Shown: piece by piece, positions 9,969-19,978 of the stretch
Numbering within the stretch: the first letter of the stretch is position 1
Layout of the letters: every line of letters starts with the position of its first letter
Source: Perkinsus olseni
Taxonomy: Eukaryota; Perkinsozoa; Perkinsida; Perkinsidae
Length of the DNA stretch: 29,444 bases
Assembly (NCBI GenBank): GCA_013115135.1
Contig: JABANP010000602.1
Location: 1 to 29,444, forward strand
Direction of reading: 5' to 3'
Notes under the pieces: generated by a model
Databases searched by the model: none
Told to the model about the DNA's origin: nothing
Seen by the model: the letters and a program-made list of their open reading frames with translations, nothing else
Position numbers and translations under genes: made by a program

Positions 9969-10476
9969 TACAACGGCACTATGGGCGGGTAAAATGACAT
10001 CTAAATCGCACGGAGAAGGATTCAATCTCAGGGAATCTCTCACGTTGATCTCGAGGATACGGTGAAGGAGTGGTATTCGCACCGCCAAAGACCCATGATA
10101 GCCGTGCAAGGAATCATCAGATGCGGAAGGGATTCTAAGACAACCCAAGCGCTGGCATTCCTGACACACTGAGATACGCCAGGCCAACTTCGAGGATCTT
10201 AAGTTGAAGCACAGGAGATACAGAACAGGTCGAGTTGAACATATCCTCCCACCCCTTGGACTACAACCAAAATCGGCTCAGACCGGAGAAAAGACTTCTG
10301 CTAGTAACGAAGTAGATAGAACAGAGACAGGAAGCTCGAGAGATCAGTGAGAACCATCTCTGAACCTCCGAAAAACCAGTTACTAGTACAAAAGGTATGG
10401 TGACGAGTTACAGAAGTCACCTGAGGGCCGAAGCACTGACCAACTCCAAACTTCCACGGACAACTACCTGCCGAGT
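9969..10476. other. intergenic region between aminotransferase and KH genes
   Basis: About 500 bp. The minus-strand frame upstream of the KH start is open to about 10187 and might be an additional KH-gene exon. The rest shows no gene or repeat. Confidence 0.35.
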
Positions 10477-12708
10477 CTAGTGAGAAGCGCGGTAATCCTC
10501 CACCACCCTGCTGATGGTGTTGATGAGAACCTTTGCACTCGACGGCTTACGAACCCCCAGGCGGATGTAAGTGGGCATGCAGTATCTGAGGAAGGAAACA
10601 GATGACCAGGCGGCGAGAGGAGGAATCATAGTACCCGAACTTGCCCCAACGGATGGGTACACCAGCTGCCTTGCACTCATCCACGATGACCTCAGCTAGG
10701 TCCTCCGAGCCAGTGTCGATCCAGATCCACGAGGACCAGGCCTCACCGTACATACCTAACACCACGACACGCTCAACATCGAAGAAGAAGACAGCAGCAT
10801 GGAGGAGGCGAGGTGCAAAAACGAAAACACCACCGCCACGACTCAAGAACTCGTACTACTATTAATGAAACAACGTAGAAGAGCCAAACCGTACAAGTGC
10901 CGAACGCTTCACAAGAGCCCGGAGAGCACCGGTCACCCTCCCCACTTAACGCCACCACAGAAGCGGCCGAAGTACGCCAATCCGTTGACAGTTGACCCCA
11001 TAGCCGATTGAGAAACAAAGAGCCTTTAACGGAATGCCTACCTGGGAAGTTAAGGTGTTGAAGGCCCTCGGTGATGAAGGCTCTCCACTCGACTGTCAGC
11101 TTCCACGTCTTCTCCATGTACTCATCAGCCTTGCAGCAGCCGGCAAGGTAGTGCAGGGCCATTACGTTCACTGACCATGGCACCTACAGCAGGGGACGAC
11201 GTACGATCTGCTTTTGAGAGGACCTGCCTGTGGACCCCACCTGCATCTTCTTGATGGCACTGGCGTCCTCCGCCGTGGGGCAGACAACCGACCCTAGCCT
11301 GATGCCAGGGCAGGCCCAAATCTTAGTCCACGAATGGATGACATATATCTGAGCAACCAACAGCAGCAATGGACCGTTTGCTAGAGTAAAAACGATGGGA
11401 CTAGCATTGCAGTACATGCTGCAAGGCAGGAAAGGACAGACAAGAAAACGAGTTGAAGATCAACTAAGCACTCGATATTATCAGCGCCCGAGCCGACAAA
11501 AAAGCGACTGGCAAGTAGACCAATGACGTGGAGGAAAAACGGCACTGGAAGACTATCATCCACTTACGCTGATGCCCCTCTTTCTTTGCATGTCCTGTAT
11601 GAACTCCTTCTGACTGGTGAGAGAATCTTCGCGCCAGTGCGGTCCGGCCCAAGGCTGCATGGACTCGTCAACCACCACCCAACTGTTGTCATCGCACATC
11701 TTCGAAATGTATCTGATAGAGCACCACCAAAAGGCATGCAGAAACACGCGTACAAGCTAAGAGACTTACTCTTTGATCTCTTCGACGTGCATGTAGTCAC
11801 CAGTGGGGTTGCAGGGGTTGACGATACTGGTAAGCTTGGCACCACCATCAACATCAGACCAATCCAACTCGATACGGCCGGCATTTTTAGCAGAACGGCG
11901 GTACTCCTGGTACTAAGTGGCAAACGGTCCTGAGAAGAGAACGATTTTTAACGTGGAAGAGACGCAGAAGAATACATGAGCTATCCATGAAAGAAGAACC
12001 CGAATGACGAAACGCGTGAAAGTCGAAACGGTCGAAAGATACTCCGAAACGAAGATTCCTCCCTACCTGGTCTCCATGGTCCCTTCGGCGCCAACCGCGA
12101 TATCATATCGATCATCTCGCTCGCCCCATTGCCCAGCAGCAAACGGGAACGAGTGTCAGACCAATCATCAGGAGAGAGGAACTTAGCCAAGTCAGTGATG
12201 GCGGGTTCGAAGTCGCTCGGGGGGTAATGCTCGATAGCTGAAGAGCAACACCGTCACCGCGCCACGAAATTCGAAGCCTTACTGAGCAACGCTTCCTTAG
12301 CGGCTTCCAACGCTTCAGGCACCGGGCCAAGACCGTTGGTGGTGACCGAGAAATCCTCGACGAGATTGCTGATCTCCGACCATTCCTACAACAACACAGT
12401 CGGAAAGCAACAACAACCATGATCATCAGCCTCTACCTGTCCACCGTGGGGCGTCTGGGTCTTCAAATCCCACTTAGTGGGCCCCTTGGCGGCAGCAGCA
12501 GCAGTAGGAGTTAGCTCCTCGCTACTAGTCGCGGTCGTCTCGGAGATAACTGATTCCGCAGAGGCCTGCCAACAACAATAACAACACCAAAAACACTGGA
12601 CTTGAAGCAGCGTACAATCTTGTGCAAGGCCATGACGTCTTCCTTCTTCTCAGCGTCGTCGTCAATGACCACCTCCTCCGGTACGTCCCTTGTGATAATG
12701 CTGTTCAT
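10477..12708 (-). CDS. PLP-dependent aminotransferase, fold-type I (HisC/CobD-like)
   Basis: Such enzymes transfer an amino group from an amino acid or amino-phosphate to a keto acid (family knowledge); the substrate cannot be told. Ten exons join in phase: 12616-12708, 12437-12565, 12283-12385, 12067-12237, 11770-11929, 11568-11712, 11241-11348, 11042-11183, 10635-10755 and 10477-10585. The total is about 426 codons after ATG 12708. Motifs in order are TTNGLGPVPEALEAAK, LLGNGASEMID, IVNPCNPTGDY, WVVVDESMQPW, IHSWTKIWACPGIRLG with the PLP-binding lysine, AWSSWIWID and YIRLGVRKP with the carboxylate-binding arginine. A TAG at 11913-11915 lies in frame between PFAT and YQEYRRSAKNAG. It could be a nonsense change, readthrough, a sequencing error or a misjudged junction. 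The N-terminal 90 residues are low complexity. Longer introns are 286 bp and 219 bp. Confidence 0.88.
11913..11915 (-). other. in-frame TAG inside the aminotransferase frame
   Basis: The exon 11770-11929 must be read in the frame giving NPCNPTGDYMHVEEIKE. In that frame the codon between ACT and TAC CAG GAG is TAG. I found no phase-compatible donor/acceptor pair that removes it. Confidence 0.6.
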
Positions 12709-12912
12709 GACTTCTTTATACAGTGTGGTAGGCACAACGAGCTCGAGTGAAGGATCGACTGATTACTCCGTAAACTTCTGGTTGCATAAAACAGGTTCTC
12801 GCTTCCGAAGCGGAACCCTGCGAGAACGAAAGAGAAACTAAAGCAAAATAATAACAATCAACCCCTCCAACAAACAGCAGTCCTCGAAGTGGGGAAACAT
12901 GAGAACATGACA
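12709..12912. other. short intergenic gap
   Basis: About 200 bp between the methyltransferase stop and the aminotransferase start. On the minus strand it contains a pyrimidine-rich tract ending TTCTCGCAG (near 12816) and an ATCAG acceptor-like site, so it may hold a 5' exon or a trans-splicing acceptor for the aminotransferase gene. Confidence 0.35.
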
Positions 12913-14595
12913 CTAGTCAACAACAGAGGCCCAACCCTTCCGTCGTGCCGCTGCGACTCTGACACGTTTACCACGACATACAACCACCATGCCAACAACA
13001 TCAATGCTTGTCCAATCACCAAGTGCAGGGCCAACCGTCGTCTCACCGTCACCACGGCCGAGAACCAATTGGCCACCTCTCTTCACATAACGGGCAGCTT
13101 CAAAGTCGAAGGACCAGACGATATCGTACTTCCCACGCACCGATAGCTTCACCTTCACCGCGCCACGAAATTGACCGCAGACCTTCTCCAAGGCGATAGC
13201 GTCCTCAACTGCAGACGGTAGTAGGTGAACCTTCCGAGCTCCAGCCGAGGACTCCGACAAGACGAACGGCGCCAACCTGAACGACCCCGAGAAGAGAACA
13301 CTTCTACCACGAAACTCGTCACTGCCAAGCCGACCACACAACCATTCGATAAGAAATCGCTCCGCTTTACTGAGGCCCGGCAGATGACTGGGCCAGGCCA
13401 CAGACACAGCGCCGCCAGGAACCGATAAAATCCTCACCGAAAGCCTCTCGAGATCTATGTCTTTCAACTCGAACTTGCACTTTGCAGCACCTTCACCTTC
13501 CCTGCTAGCCTCAAGGATTGCTCCACGCTCCAGCGCCCGAGCACGCGACCGTCGAGCGAGAAAACTGCGCAATTGTGACGCTCGTTTGTGACGGAGGATG
13601 TCCCTAGCGCACGCTGCAGCGAGGTTGTCGGCTCTCAAGGCCACAACATCGTCATACAGATTACCCGACCTGTCTTGGATGGAACTACCCTTCACAATCC
13701 TCACCAACACAGGAGAGCACCGCATCGCCCTCAGCTCCCGCATGGCAGGGTTTTGACACCGGAAATCAGTGGACACTTCTACCACTTCAAAATCGGCCGT
13801 GCTTCGACAAACGTCTACGAAGGCCTCCAGAGAGCCGAGACGTCTCGAGGCAAAGAGCCAGCATTCACCACCGGGAGCGAGCAGCCTCTTGATGGTCTCT
13901 TGAAGAGAATAGTGTGTCTCACGGCTGTAAACCACGTCGGCACAGATAATTTGGTGGAAAAAGTACCGGTACCGGGGATCGAACTCGCGCCCCCAAACAA
14001 GGACCTCCGCTTTGATGGTAGTTGAAGCCGGAGATTCCGTCAAGTGGCGATTCCTCACGATGTTACGGTTCAAGCTCTTCACCACCTGAACGAAGTCGCG
14101 TGCGCCTCGGACCTGCTGCACAACAAAGGCACAGGGGCAAGGCGATGGCACAGTCAGCTAAACCACAGGGACAGCGAATCGATCACGAGGGCGTAGCGAG
14201 ATATGCACAACACAACACAAGCGAGGCGTACCATTCACCTTGTCATCTCCGTCAGTGAGGAGAACATCGAGTCCGTTGGGTATCGCTGCCACTGCCGCAA
14301 AGCCGGCAATCCCTAAGCCAGCTCCGAGCTCCATCAGTCGGAATGGCGTCGATCGGCCTTGGACCTTGGCGAGGAGGTGTTCCAGCACGTACTGGGTGAG
14401 AACCTACACCAATGCAGAACGCAGCGTCTTGGGCCCCAAGCACGGTCCTTGGCAGTGAAAGGAAACAGAGTCTTTCATAAGGAAACGAGGATGGTAATAT
14501 CTGATGACGCTGCCATACTCGTCGAGAAGTCCAACCGAGATCAATAACGAGGGATTCACGAGTTCGCCGCAGCTCATTCGGGTACGCGAGTACAT
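12913..14595 (-). CDS. METTL21-like (Methyltransf_16) methyltransferase with a degenerate second methyltransferase-like domain
   Basis: Family members methylate lysines of proteins such as chaperones and translation factors using S-adenosylmethionine (family knowledge). The first exon frame from ATG 14595 contains SLLISVGLLDEYG and GPCLGPKTLRSAL. It then continues YVLEHLLAKVQG...FRLMELGAGLGIAGFAA (SAM motif I) and LLTDGDD, and splices at 14239 to 14115. The long last exon has VLVWGREFDP, IICADVVYSRETHYSL, LLAPGGECWLFASRR and about 230 further residues. These include RSVLFSGSFRLAPFVL, AVEDAIALEKV, GKYDIVWSFDFEAARY and GGQLVLGRGDG, like a decayed second Rossmann methyltransferase. The stop is TAG at 12913. 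An in-frame TAG at 14404-14406 needs either an 18-bp GT-AG intron (14392-14409), readthrough or another explanation. Confidence 0.82.
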
Positions 14596-14782
14596 GGCAG
14601 GCGAGCACGCACGCACCGTCACAGTCAACGTGAAGGGAGCCGTATCGCTTGGCTCCAGGATAAGTCTTTCTAGTGCTGACCTAGAGCGATACTAACAAGG
14701 AATGGGATACCATCAAATAAGGCACACTCATAGTTCGAAGACTGGGCAGTGATTCGGTCGCCACGGCACGCGTGCACGTTCT

Positions 14783-15495
14783 TCAATCCGCATTGTCCAT
14801 GCGTGCAAGCGGGGCCGTCGTAGGCATATTTTTCCGCAACAGCTGCGTGAGAGGCAGCACCTCTTCGCTCGGGGACATCCGCTTAGCCATAGGGCACTTG
14901 AACTTAGTTCTATCAGCCCCTTCCAATGGTTTGCAGATACTCACGTAACGGTCTCGTGTCACTTCGTCAAAATGATACACCAGAACCTGATGGCCATGGT
15001 CGCAAGGGAAACTCAGAAGACACGTGAGTGTTCGGGAAGTTCCATCAGATAGGAACTACCTCGAGCGAGATTCAGCTCAGCAGCCGGCTTCTTCAAAACA
15101 CGCATCAAACTCTCCGCAATGGTTACTTGAATCTTTGGTTTCACATTAAAAGGCCTCTTCACACGAAACCAGGCCGCGAGGTACATCAATAACAACGGGA
15201 AAAGCACTGCCTAATATCGCTATTTACGATAATTGCACGTGCCGGGCAGCATCATCCGGAAGAGAACGGACGACGGATCAGCGTCCTCCGTAGATTCGCA
15301 CGTGGCCCGTCCCGTAGCAGAAACGGTTGATCATTGTAGCGTATCGAAAGGGTCTCACATATCCGTCCCGCGCCATCAGCCCACTTTCGTTAGGCAGCCA
15401 CTCAGCTCATCAATCTCGACTGTCGTCTCAGACTCAAAGAAGCCCCAGTCCGACCGGCCCACTGCGGCCCGCTGGGGGCATCGAGATGGAACCAT
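14783..15495 (-). CDS. unrecognised protein with one predicted membrane segment
   Basis: I do not recognise this protein. Three exons join in phase: 15385-15495, 15022-15210 and 14783-14986, giving about 167 residues. It starts MVPSRCPQRAAVGRSDWGFF, continues SETTVEIDELSGCL, and has a hydrophobic segment VLFPLLLMYLAAWF that could span a membrane. A basic, otherwise soluble part follows (VKRPFNVKPKIQVTIAESLM), then VLVYHFDEVTRDRY and a C-terminus ending ARMDNAD with TGA. The second intron would be only 35 bp (14987-15021), with a weak GTCTTC donor. The first intron, about 174 bp, could hide a further exon. It sits in the minus-strand cluster between UTP11 and the methyltransferase. Confidence 0.55.
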
Positions 15496-15630
15496 GAAGA
15501 TGCCAACCAGCTGGCCAACCCGACTCCAGTTCGCGCTATACTCCCCACTCAACTCCCTCCGGCAACACTCGGCTAGAGAAACGTTTTACGTATTGGACAG
15601 TGTGAAGAGGGGGCGGCGGGAAGGCAGAGA

Positions 15631-16901
15631 CTAACGCTTCCGCTCCTGTCTGAACTTGTACACCACCTTCCCATCCGCATCGACCATCTTCTTCCGTCGA
15701 CCTCTCTCCGAGCGAACCTGGAAACGGCGCGAGCTCCGAGACCGATTTCAAAAAACACTTTCACGGCCATTTCCGTTGAAAACAATAGTCCTACTGCATT
15801 CTAACATTTTTGCGTATTCCCTTTTCATACTCCCTTTTTTATAACCTCTTTTCTAAGCTCCAATTCCGCCTCAACCTCCTTGAGCTTGTCGGCCCTATTC
15901 TGAAGGCTTAGCAGGGTTGAGTACTGCTGAGAGGCTTCACCTTGGATTCCGCTAGCAGCCACTGGCACCACTGAAGGACAAAACATCAACGCCAAGTTGA
16001 GAATTCTCCATTTCTAACCAGTGTTCTCCGAACACCGGAAACGCACTATGAGGTGTCGACTACCTCCCTTAGCCAACTGCTCCTTAGTCAGCCTGTTACT
16101 GGCCCTTCCTAGTAGTCTCTCATCAGTATCGAAATACACAGCCGGATCAAACTGAAAAAAATCGTCAAAGACCAGCAAATAGCGAGAGGCTCTAGTAGAT
16201 AACAGAGCCATGACCTCCTACTACCTTCCCCTCAGTCTCATCATCCGAGTCCACAAAAATCGTATGCTGGCCAGAGAAGTCATCCAACCTGTAAGATTCC
16301 TTGTGGCATGAGCAGGCTTCGACCTAGATACTACAAGTGAAGATTCTTCTTCATTTTTTCGATCTTTTTCTCGTCAATGACCCTCCTGCTGGTCACATAA
16401 CGCAAGTCCTGCGTGTCCACCAGTTTGAGCTGATCTCGATCCAACTTAGCTCCGGAGTGGATGACGTCACCTGGGCCAAGCCAAGCATCAACTTCGAGTC
16501 AGTCCCAGCACACGGGCACTACTAAAGACTCATCTACTGGACGATATTAGTACAAAGAAGCCAAGAGACTAACGAAGGAAGCAGCGAAATCTGGCAACCC
16601 GACATTACCTTCTTTCTGCTTAGAGTTGGTCATGCGGTAGTAGAACTCATCCTTATTACGAAGGGCAGCCTTCTGCCTCAAGTTATCTGAACAACACCTC
16701 CTACTCGGTCCTCGTATCATTCTGACACCTCTAGCTGTTATTACTCAGCTGGTCCTCCTTCTTATGGTAGTCCTTCGCTCTCTTGCTGTAGTCTTTATGT
16801 TTCTCCAGCAACCCCAGCTTCTGTCTAGACGCTAGTTGATGCCTTTCCTTATGCGTCCGTCGAGCCACCACATGCCTGAGGGCCCCGCTGCCGGCTGTCA
16901 T
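15631..16901 (-). CDS. UTP11: UTP11, U3 snoRNA-associated small-subunit processome protein
   Basis: UTP11 is a component of the nucleolar small-subunit processome that matures 18S rRNA (family knowledge). Seven exons join in phase: 16745-16901, 16609-16686, 16335-16470, 16225-16288, 16064-16151, 15831-15970 and 15631-15717. They give 249 residues, close to the roughly 250 of animal UTP11. Family blocks are [104 protein letters not shown] and the basic end [11 protein letters not shown] before TAG. ATG 16901 fits the family start. It is the first gene of the minus-strand cluster. Confidence 0.96.
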
Positions 16902-17335
16902 GACACAAACGGGTACACTACACCAACCATCGACATTCAAGCTTGACTTCAGTAAAGGTTGTGTAAAAATTTTCTGTACGATTATCTGGCAGTTTCAGTC
17001 AATGATCATTGTTCGGTGTAATGATGCCAATCCAGGAATCGTCATCATCCTCTGCAACGCGGCCGACATTTTCGTGACAATTTCCATTTTATTGCCCTAC
17101 CATGTGACCACGCATCGCGCGATGGTCCAATATATTATCAACAAATTGCTCTTCCCTGGTAGAGCTCAACTGTTCAGCGAGGGGACTTGCAAGTCGACTT
17201 ATCTCGCCAGATAGAACCGCCGCTCTGACGTCACCAAAAAGTATTTCCTGCAATTGCAAGTAAAAGTCTTTGAGAAATACCTAACAGAGCGTTGAAACTA
17301 CAACGTAGAACAACGTAGCGGTCATTGAGCCTAAG

Positions 17336-17356
17336 TTCACCTGGTGAACTTCACCA
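17336..17356. repeat. 21-bp recursive palindrome (X=TTCACC)
   Basis: X, T, X', C, X, A with G preceding. Perfect unit. The first palindrome extends to 9-bp arms (17333-17351), and four bases of a fourth half-unit (GGTG) follow. Confidence 0.88.
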
Positions 17357-17406
17357 GGTGCTGGGTAGTCTTAAAGATGATGTTACAGTTGGCTGCTGGG
17401 AAGCTG

Positions 17407-17427
17407 TTGTACTGTACAACTTGTACA
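17407..17427. repeat. 21-bp recursive palindrome (X=TTGTAC)
   Basis: X, T, X', C, X, A with G preceding. Perfect unit. Confidence 0.88.
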
Positions 17428-17482
17428 GAGCGGCTGCAGCGCGTCCAGTGTCAACAGTAGCCCGTTAGCGCTACTGTATTAC

Positions 17483-17503
17483 TAGGAAATTCCTAGTAGG
17501 AAT
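17483..17503. repeat. 21-bp recursive palindrome (X=TAGGAA)
   Basis: X, A, X', G, X, T with C preceding. Perfect unit. Confidence 0.88.
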
Positions 17504-17778
17504 GGATGAGAGGCCATCCGACTATGAATAGTCTGCAGTCAGCCGAGGAAACTTTAACGCTGCTCCAACCTCTCCGCCACCCTCTCTTCCAACCTCGATT
17601 GAACCTTCGGCATAACGATCCCCGCAATGGGTTTGTGGCCACCTCCGATTCTCGAATAGTGGAAGGTCACTGTCTCGATGAGTGTAAATTTTCACCTAAC
17701 TTAAGCCGAGGATAAGGAGATTTCCTCGAGGACCTGTAGCTAAAGTCGATTCGGCCGCATCAGCCGGGTTGTTTCTCC

Positions 17779-17842
17779 GGCCTAGAGCAGCTCACGTTAG
17801 ACTCTCACGTGTGCTGCTCTAGGCCGTTAGACCTGCTAACGG
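17779..17842. repeat. paired hairpins
   Basis: Arms GGCCTAGAGCAGC (17779-17791) and GCTGCTCTAGGCC (17813-17825) enclose a 21-bp loop that can pair a little further past one mismatch. They are followed directly by CCGTTAG-ACCTG-CTAACGG (17824-17842). Confidence 0.8.
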
Positions 17843-17891
17843 TTAGACGGTAGCGGACGAGCGGGCGCATTTGATGGATCCCAATCATGGG

Positions 17892-17912
17892 GTCTCGGCG
17901 AGACCGTCTCGC
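17892..17912. repeat. 21-bp recursive palindrome (X=GTCTCG)
   Basis: X, G, X', C, X, C with G preceding. Perfect unit. Confidence 0.88.
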
Positions 17913-18036
17913 GTGTCACAAGCCGCTAGTAACGAGTCGCCCTCGAGATTTATTGCATTGAGTCCAGCGTGTTCCAAGCGTACTCACATAGCCGGGATTC
18001 CCGGGACGGAATGCAGCGAGTGAGAAACGTAACCGA

Positions 18037-18063
18037 CCGATTAGGCTCAGTGAGCCTAATCGG
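18037..18063. repeat. 27-bp perfect palindrome with one central base
   Basis: Arms CCGATTAGGCTCA and TGAGCCTAATCGG flank a single G. No third half-unit follows, so it is a different class from the 21-bp units. Confidence 0.88.
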
Positions 18064-18127
18064 CCTAAAAACTTAGGAGGCGCTACATCGCTTAATGAGC
18101 CTAAAAACTAGCGAGTGAGCCTGGCTC

Positions 18128-18148
18128 AGACTCAGAGTCTGCGACTCT
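18128..18148. repeat. 21-bp recursive palindrome (X=AGACTC)
   Basis: X, A, X', G, X with its first base changed to C, then T; C precedes. One substitution from perfect. Confidence 0.8.
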
Positions 18149-18612
18149 AACCGATAGAAGAAATACTCCAGTAGCGACGACCCGGAGTCGCCGACCCGTC
18201 ATTCGAGTGCACTTCTCAAGTCGGGACTCTTAACTTGAGAGGTCCGAAGTTTGGACTTCAAGCTTAACTAGAACAAGCATACTCAGTGGCATTGGGTCAG
18301 TGCGTCCTACTGTGAGTCCACCATGCGGACCTTATGTCTGGGAAGTGATTCGATCACGGACTCTGTATCGCTCAGACACTGAGTATAATTGGGCGCAGAG
18401 GTAGTCGTCGACTTAATGACGACACTGTCGCTTACACTTTCTTCGTCCGACTGGACTGAAGAACGCTCTTGGGAAGCGGTCGGCCCCTGTGAACGCGCAG
18501 AAGTTGGTACACAAAGCGCAAATGCTACGGCGGGATACATAATTGGCAATTCTGCAGTGTTAGGAGGCCCTTGAAGCAACACTTGCGACGTCACGTCACC
18601 TCAAGTCGCCGA

Positions 18613-18633
18613 CGTGTCAGTGACACGGTGTCA
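18613..18633. repeat. 21-bp recursive palindrome (X=GTGTCA)
   Basis: X, G, X', G, X, C with C preceding. Perfect unit. Confidence 0.88.
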
Positions 18634-19044
18634 CTCGCAGGCTACGAGTCGCAGCTAAAGAATCCCTAGCAGCACTTGACCAGTAGGGACCACCTATTGT
18701 AAGAAGGCCAGCCGAGTTTCCCTGCCAAGACGCCCAGGACGGCCTGAGGAGAAGTGCGGATGACATACTGCGGAAGGCCAACGTCGCTGACTCAACGTAA
18801 CCTGCGCGCTAGATAGTTCTTGCGGAATTCTTCGGGCCGTAGCAGCGAAGGAAATTTATTGGCAGAGTGCGAACGCTCATGAAGCTGGGTTCCTGAATTG
18901 AGTGAAGCTTTCACGCCCACCTTGGCCGCACTCCCGAGCTTCCGATACAATGGGAAGAAGCACTGGTCGAGAAGTTTAGTGTACCTACGTGGCCCACTAC
19001 TGCATCATCCTAGCCGCAGGCTCTAACTCACTCTTGCGAGTTCA

Positions 19045-19065
19045 TCTTCAGTGAAGATTCTTCAC
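19045..19065. repeat. 21-bp recursive palindrome (X=TCTTCA)
   Basis: X, G, X', T, X, C with A preceding. Perfect unit. Confidence 0.88.
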
Positions 19066-19077
19066 TCCTTGACTCTC

Positions 19078-19098
19078 ACAGGAGTCCTGTGACAGGAC
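19078..19098. repeat. 21-bp recursive palindrome (X=ACAGGA)
   Basis: X, G, X', G, X, C with C preceding. Perfect unit, 12 bp after the previous one. Confidence 0.88.
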
Positions 19099-19297
19099 CG
19101 ACGACCTTGCCTTGAAGGTTCGATAATATCGAAGTTCGATGATGCCAGCCCAAATCATGACGCCACTTCCTCCTTGTTGACGCTTGGACCGGCTCGGACA
19201 AGCGGCACCGTCCATAATCCACCCATTCTTATTAGAGAATGGGATGATTACACAGGGTCCTACACATGGTCTTATAGGGCCCTCAGGAGCCTGTTAT

Positions 19298-19318
19298 CAA
19301 CCAATGGTTGACAACCAT
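19298..19318. repeat. 21-bp recursive palindrome (X=CAACCA)
   Basis: X, A, X', A, X, T with T preceding. Perfect unit. Confidence 0.88.
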
Positions 19319-19531
19319 ACGGACCTTAGCGACGTGTTCCTTTGAGCAACTTGCTTACAACATTTGTGGCGACTAGTTTCCGAATGGAAAGGCCATCGGG
19401 AGTCTGAAAGGTTATATTCTGCCAGCCTCTGGCGGCCAACTTGTTTTCATCAGAGTGGTCCTTCTTCCCTTCGCAGCTGCGAATCGAGGCCTTTAACTCT
19501 CTTTCGTACTCAGGTGAATGGTACAGGTCAG

Positions 19532-19567
19532 ATTGAAACGTTCCTTAATAACGAGCAATACATGAAT
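19532..19567 (+). repeat. dispersed repeat shared with 25979-26015
   Basis: Both places contain GATTGAAACGTTCCTTAATA followed by a diverged CGAGCA(A/G)TACATG. The sequence just upstream (SLSYSGEWYRSD in one frame) resembles the C-terminus of the secreted-protein family at 25658-25984 and 27396-29201, so this is probably a 3' remnant of such a gene. Confidence 0.6.
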
Positions 19568-19588
19568 TAGTCATCACGTCTTCCTGCT

Positions 19589-19978
19589 CTAAGGCTTCGA
19601 CCGACTTCTTCTGCATCTTCCTCCGTCCTCGCGGTCACCGTCCCAGTCGCCAGTCCTCCGACGCTTGCTCCCGCTGCTGCTATTTATTTTTTTGGTACAG
19701 GTCACAGTGTGGCGGTGGATGCTCCATAGAGAACTCTGAGAATGCATGATGATTTCCACAACTACGAGCTTCAACTGCGGGGCCTCACTCTGAGTTGTGA
19801 TATCTGAGAACATGTGGTGCCCGTCGAGTTCAGCGTCGGTTCCGTGCATCTCAACTGTACCATCCGTTCGAGGTAGATCTCTCGAATAAGGGTCGGTCGG
19901 CGCTATCTTCGAAATTCGAAGTTCGAATATCATGGAGAGTGTTTTCATCCAGACTGTGTGTTGCGTTAGTTCAATCAT
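19589..19978 (-). CDS. possible small protein with basic C-terminus (doubtful)
   Basis: A 129-codon minus-strand frame with plausible composition ends in a basic, Arg/Ser-rich tail (KRRRTGDWDGDREDGGRCRR). No family is recognised and one 21-bp palindrome unit (19908-19928) falls inside it. It may equally be a chance ORF in intergenic DNA. Confidence 0.25.
   Translation of the reverse strand: MIELTQHTVWMKTLSMIFELRISKIAPTDPYSRDLPRTDGTVEMHGTDAELDGHHMFSDITTQSEAPQLKLVVVEIIMHSQSSLWSIHRHTVTCTKKINSSSGSKRRRTGDWDGDREDGGRCRRSRSKP
19908..19928. repeat. 21-bp recursive palindrome (X=TTCGAA)
   Basis: X, A, X', G, X, T with C preceding. X is itself self-complementary, so three identical TTCGAA words appear. 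The flanking bases obey the family rules. Confidence 0.82.

Larger units (their letters stand above)
16902..19588. other. gene-poor, palindrome-rich intergenic region
   Basis: Several ORFs of 60-105 codons occur, but none has a recognisable motif. The minus-strand frame 18307-18594 (acidic, serine-rich) is the most protein-like and remains doubtful. The region carries nine 21-bp recursive palindromes and several longer palindromes and hairpins, listed separately. Confidence 0.5.

Noticed and set aside
13965..13995. B-box-like GTTCGATCCCCGG on the minus strand
   Set aside because: It is coding sequence (WGREFDPRYRY) of the methyltransferase, with no tRNA fold around it.
15233..15634. 133-codon plus-strand ORF
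   Set aside because: It is antisense to the gene at 14783-15495 and the UTP11 3' flank. Its minus-strand counterpart has splice-consistent frames.
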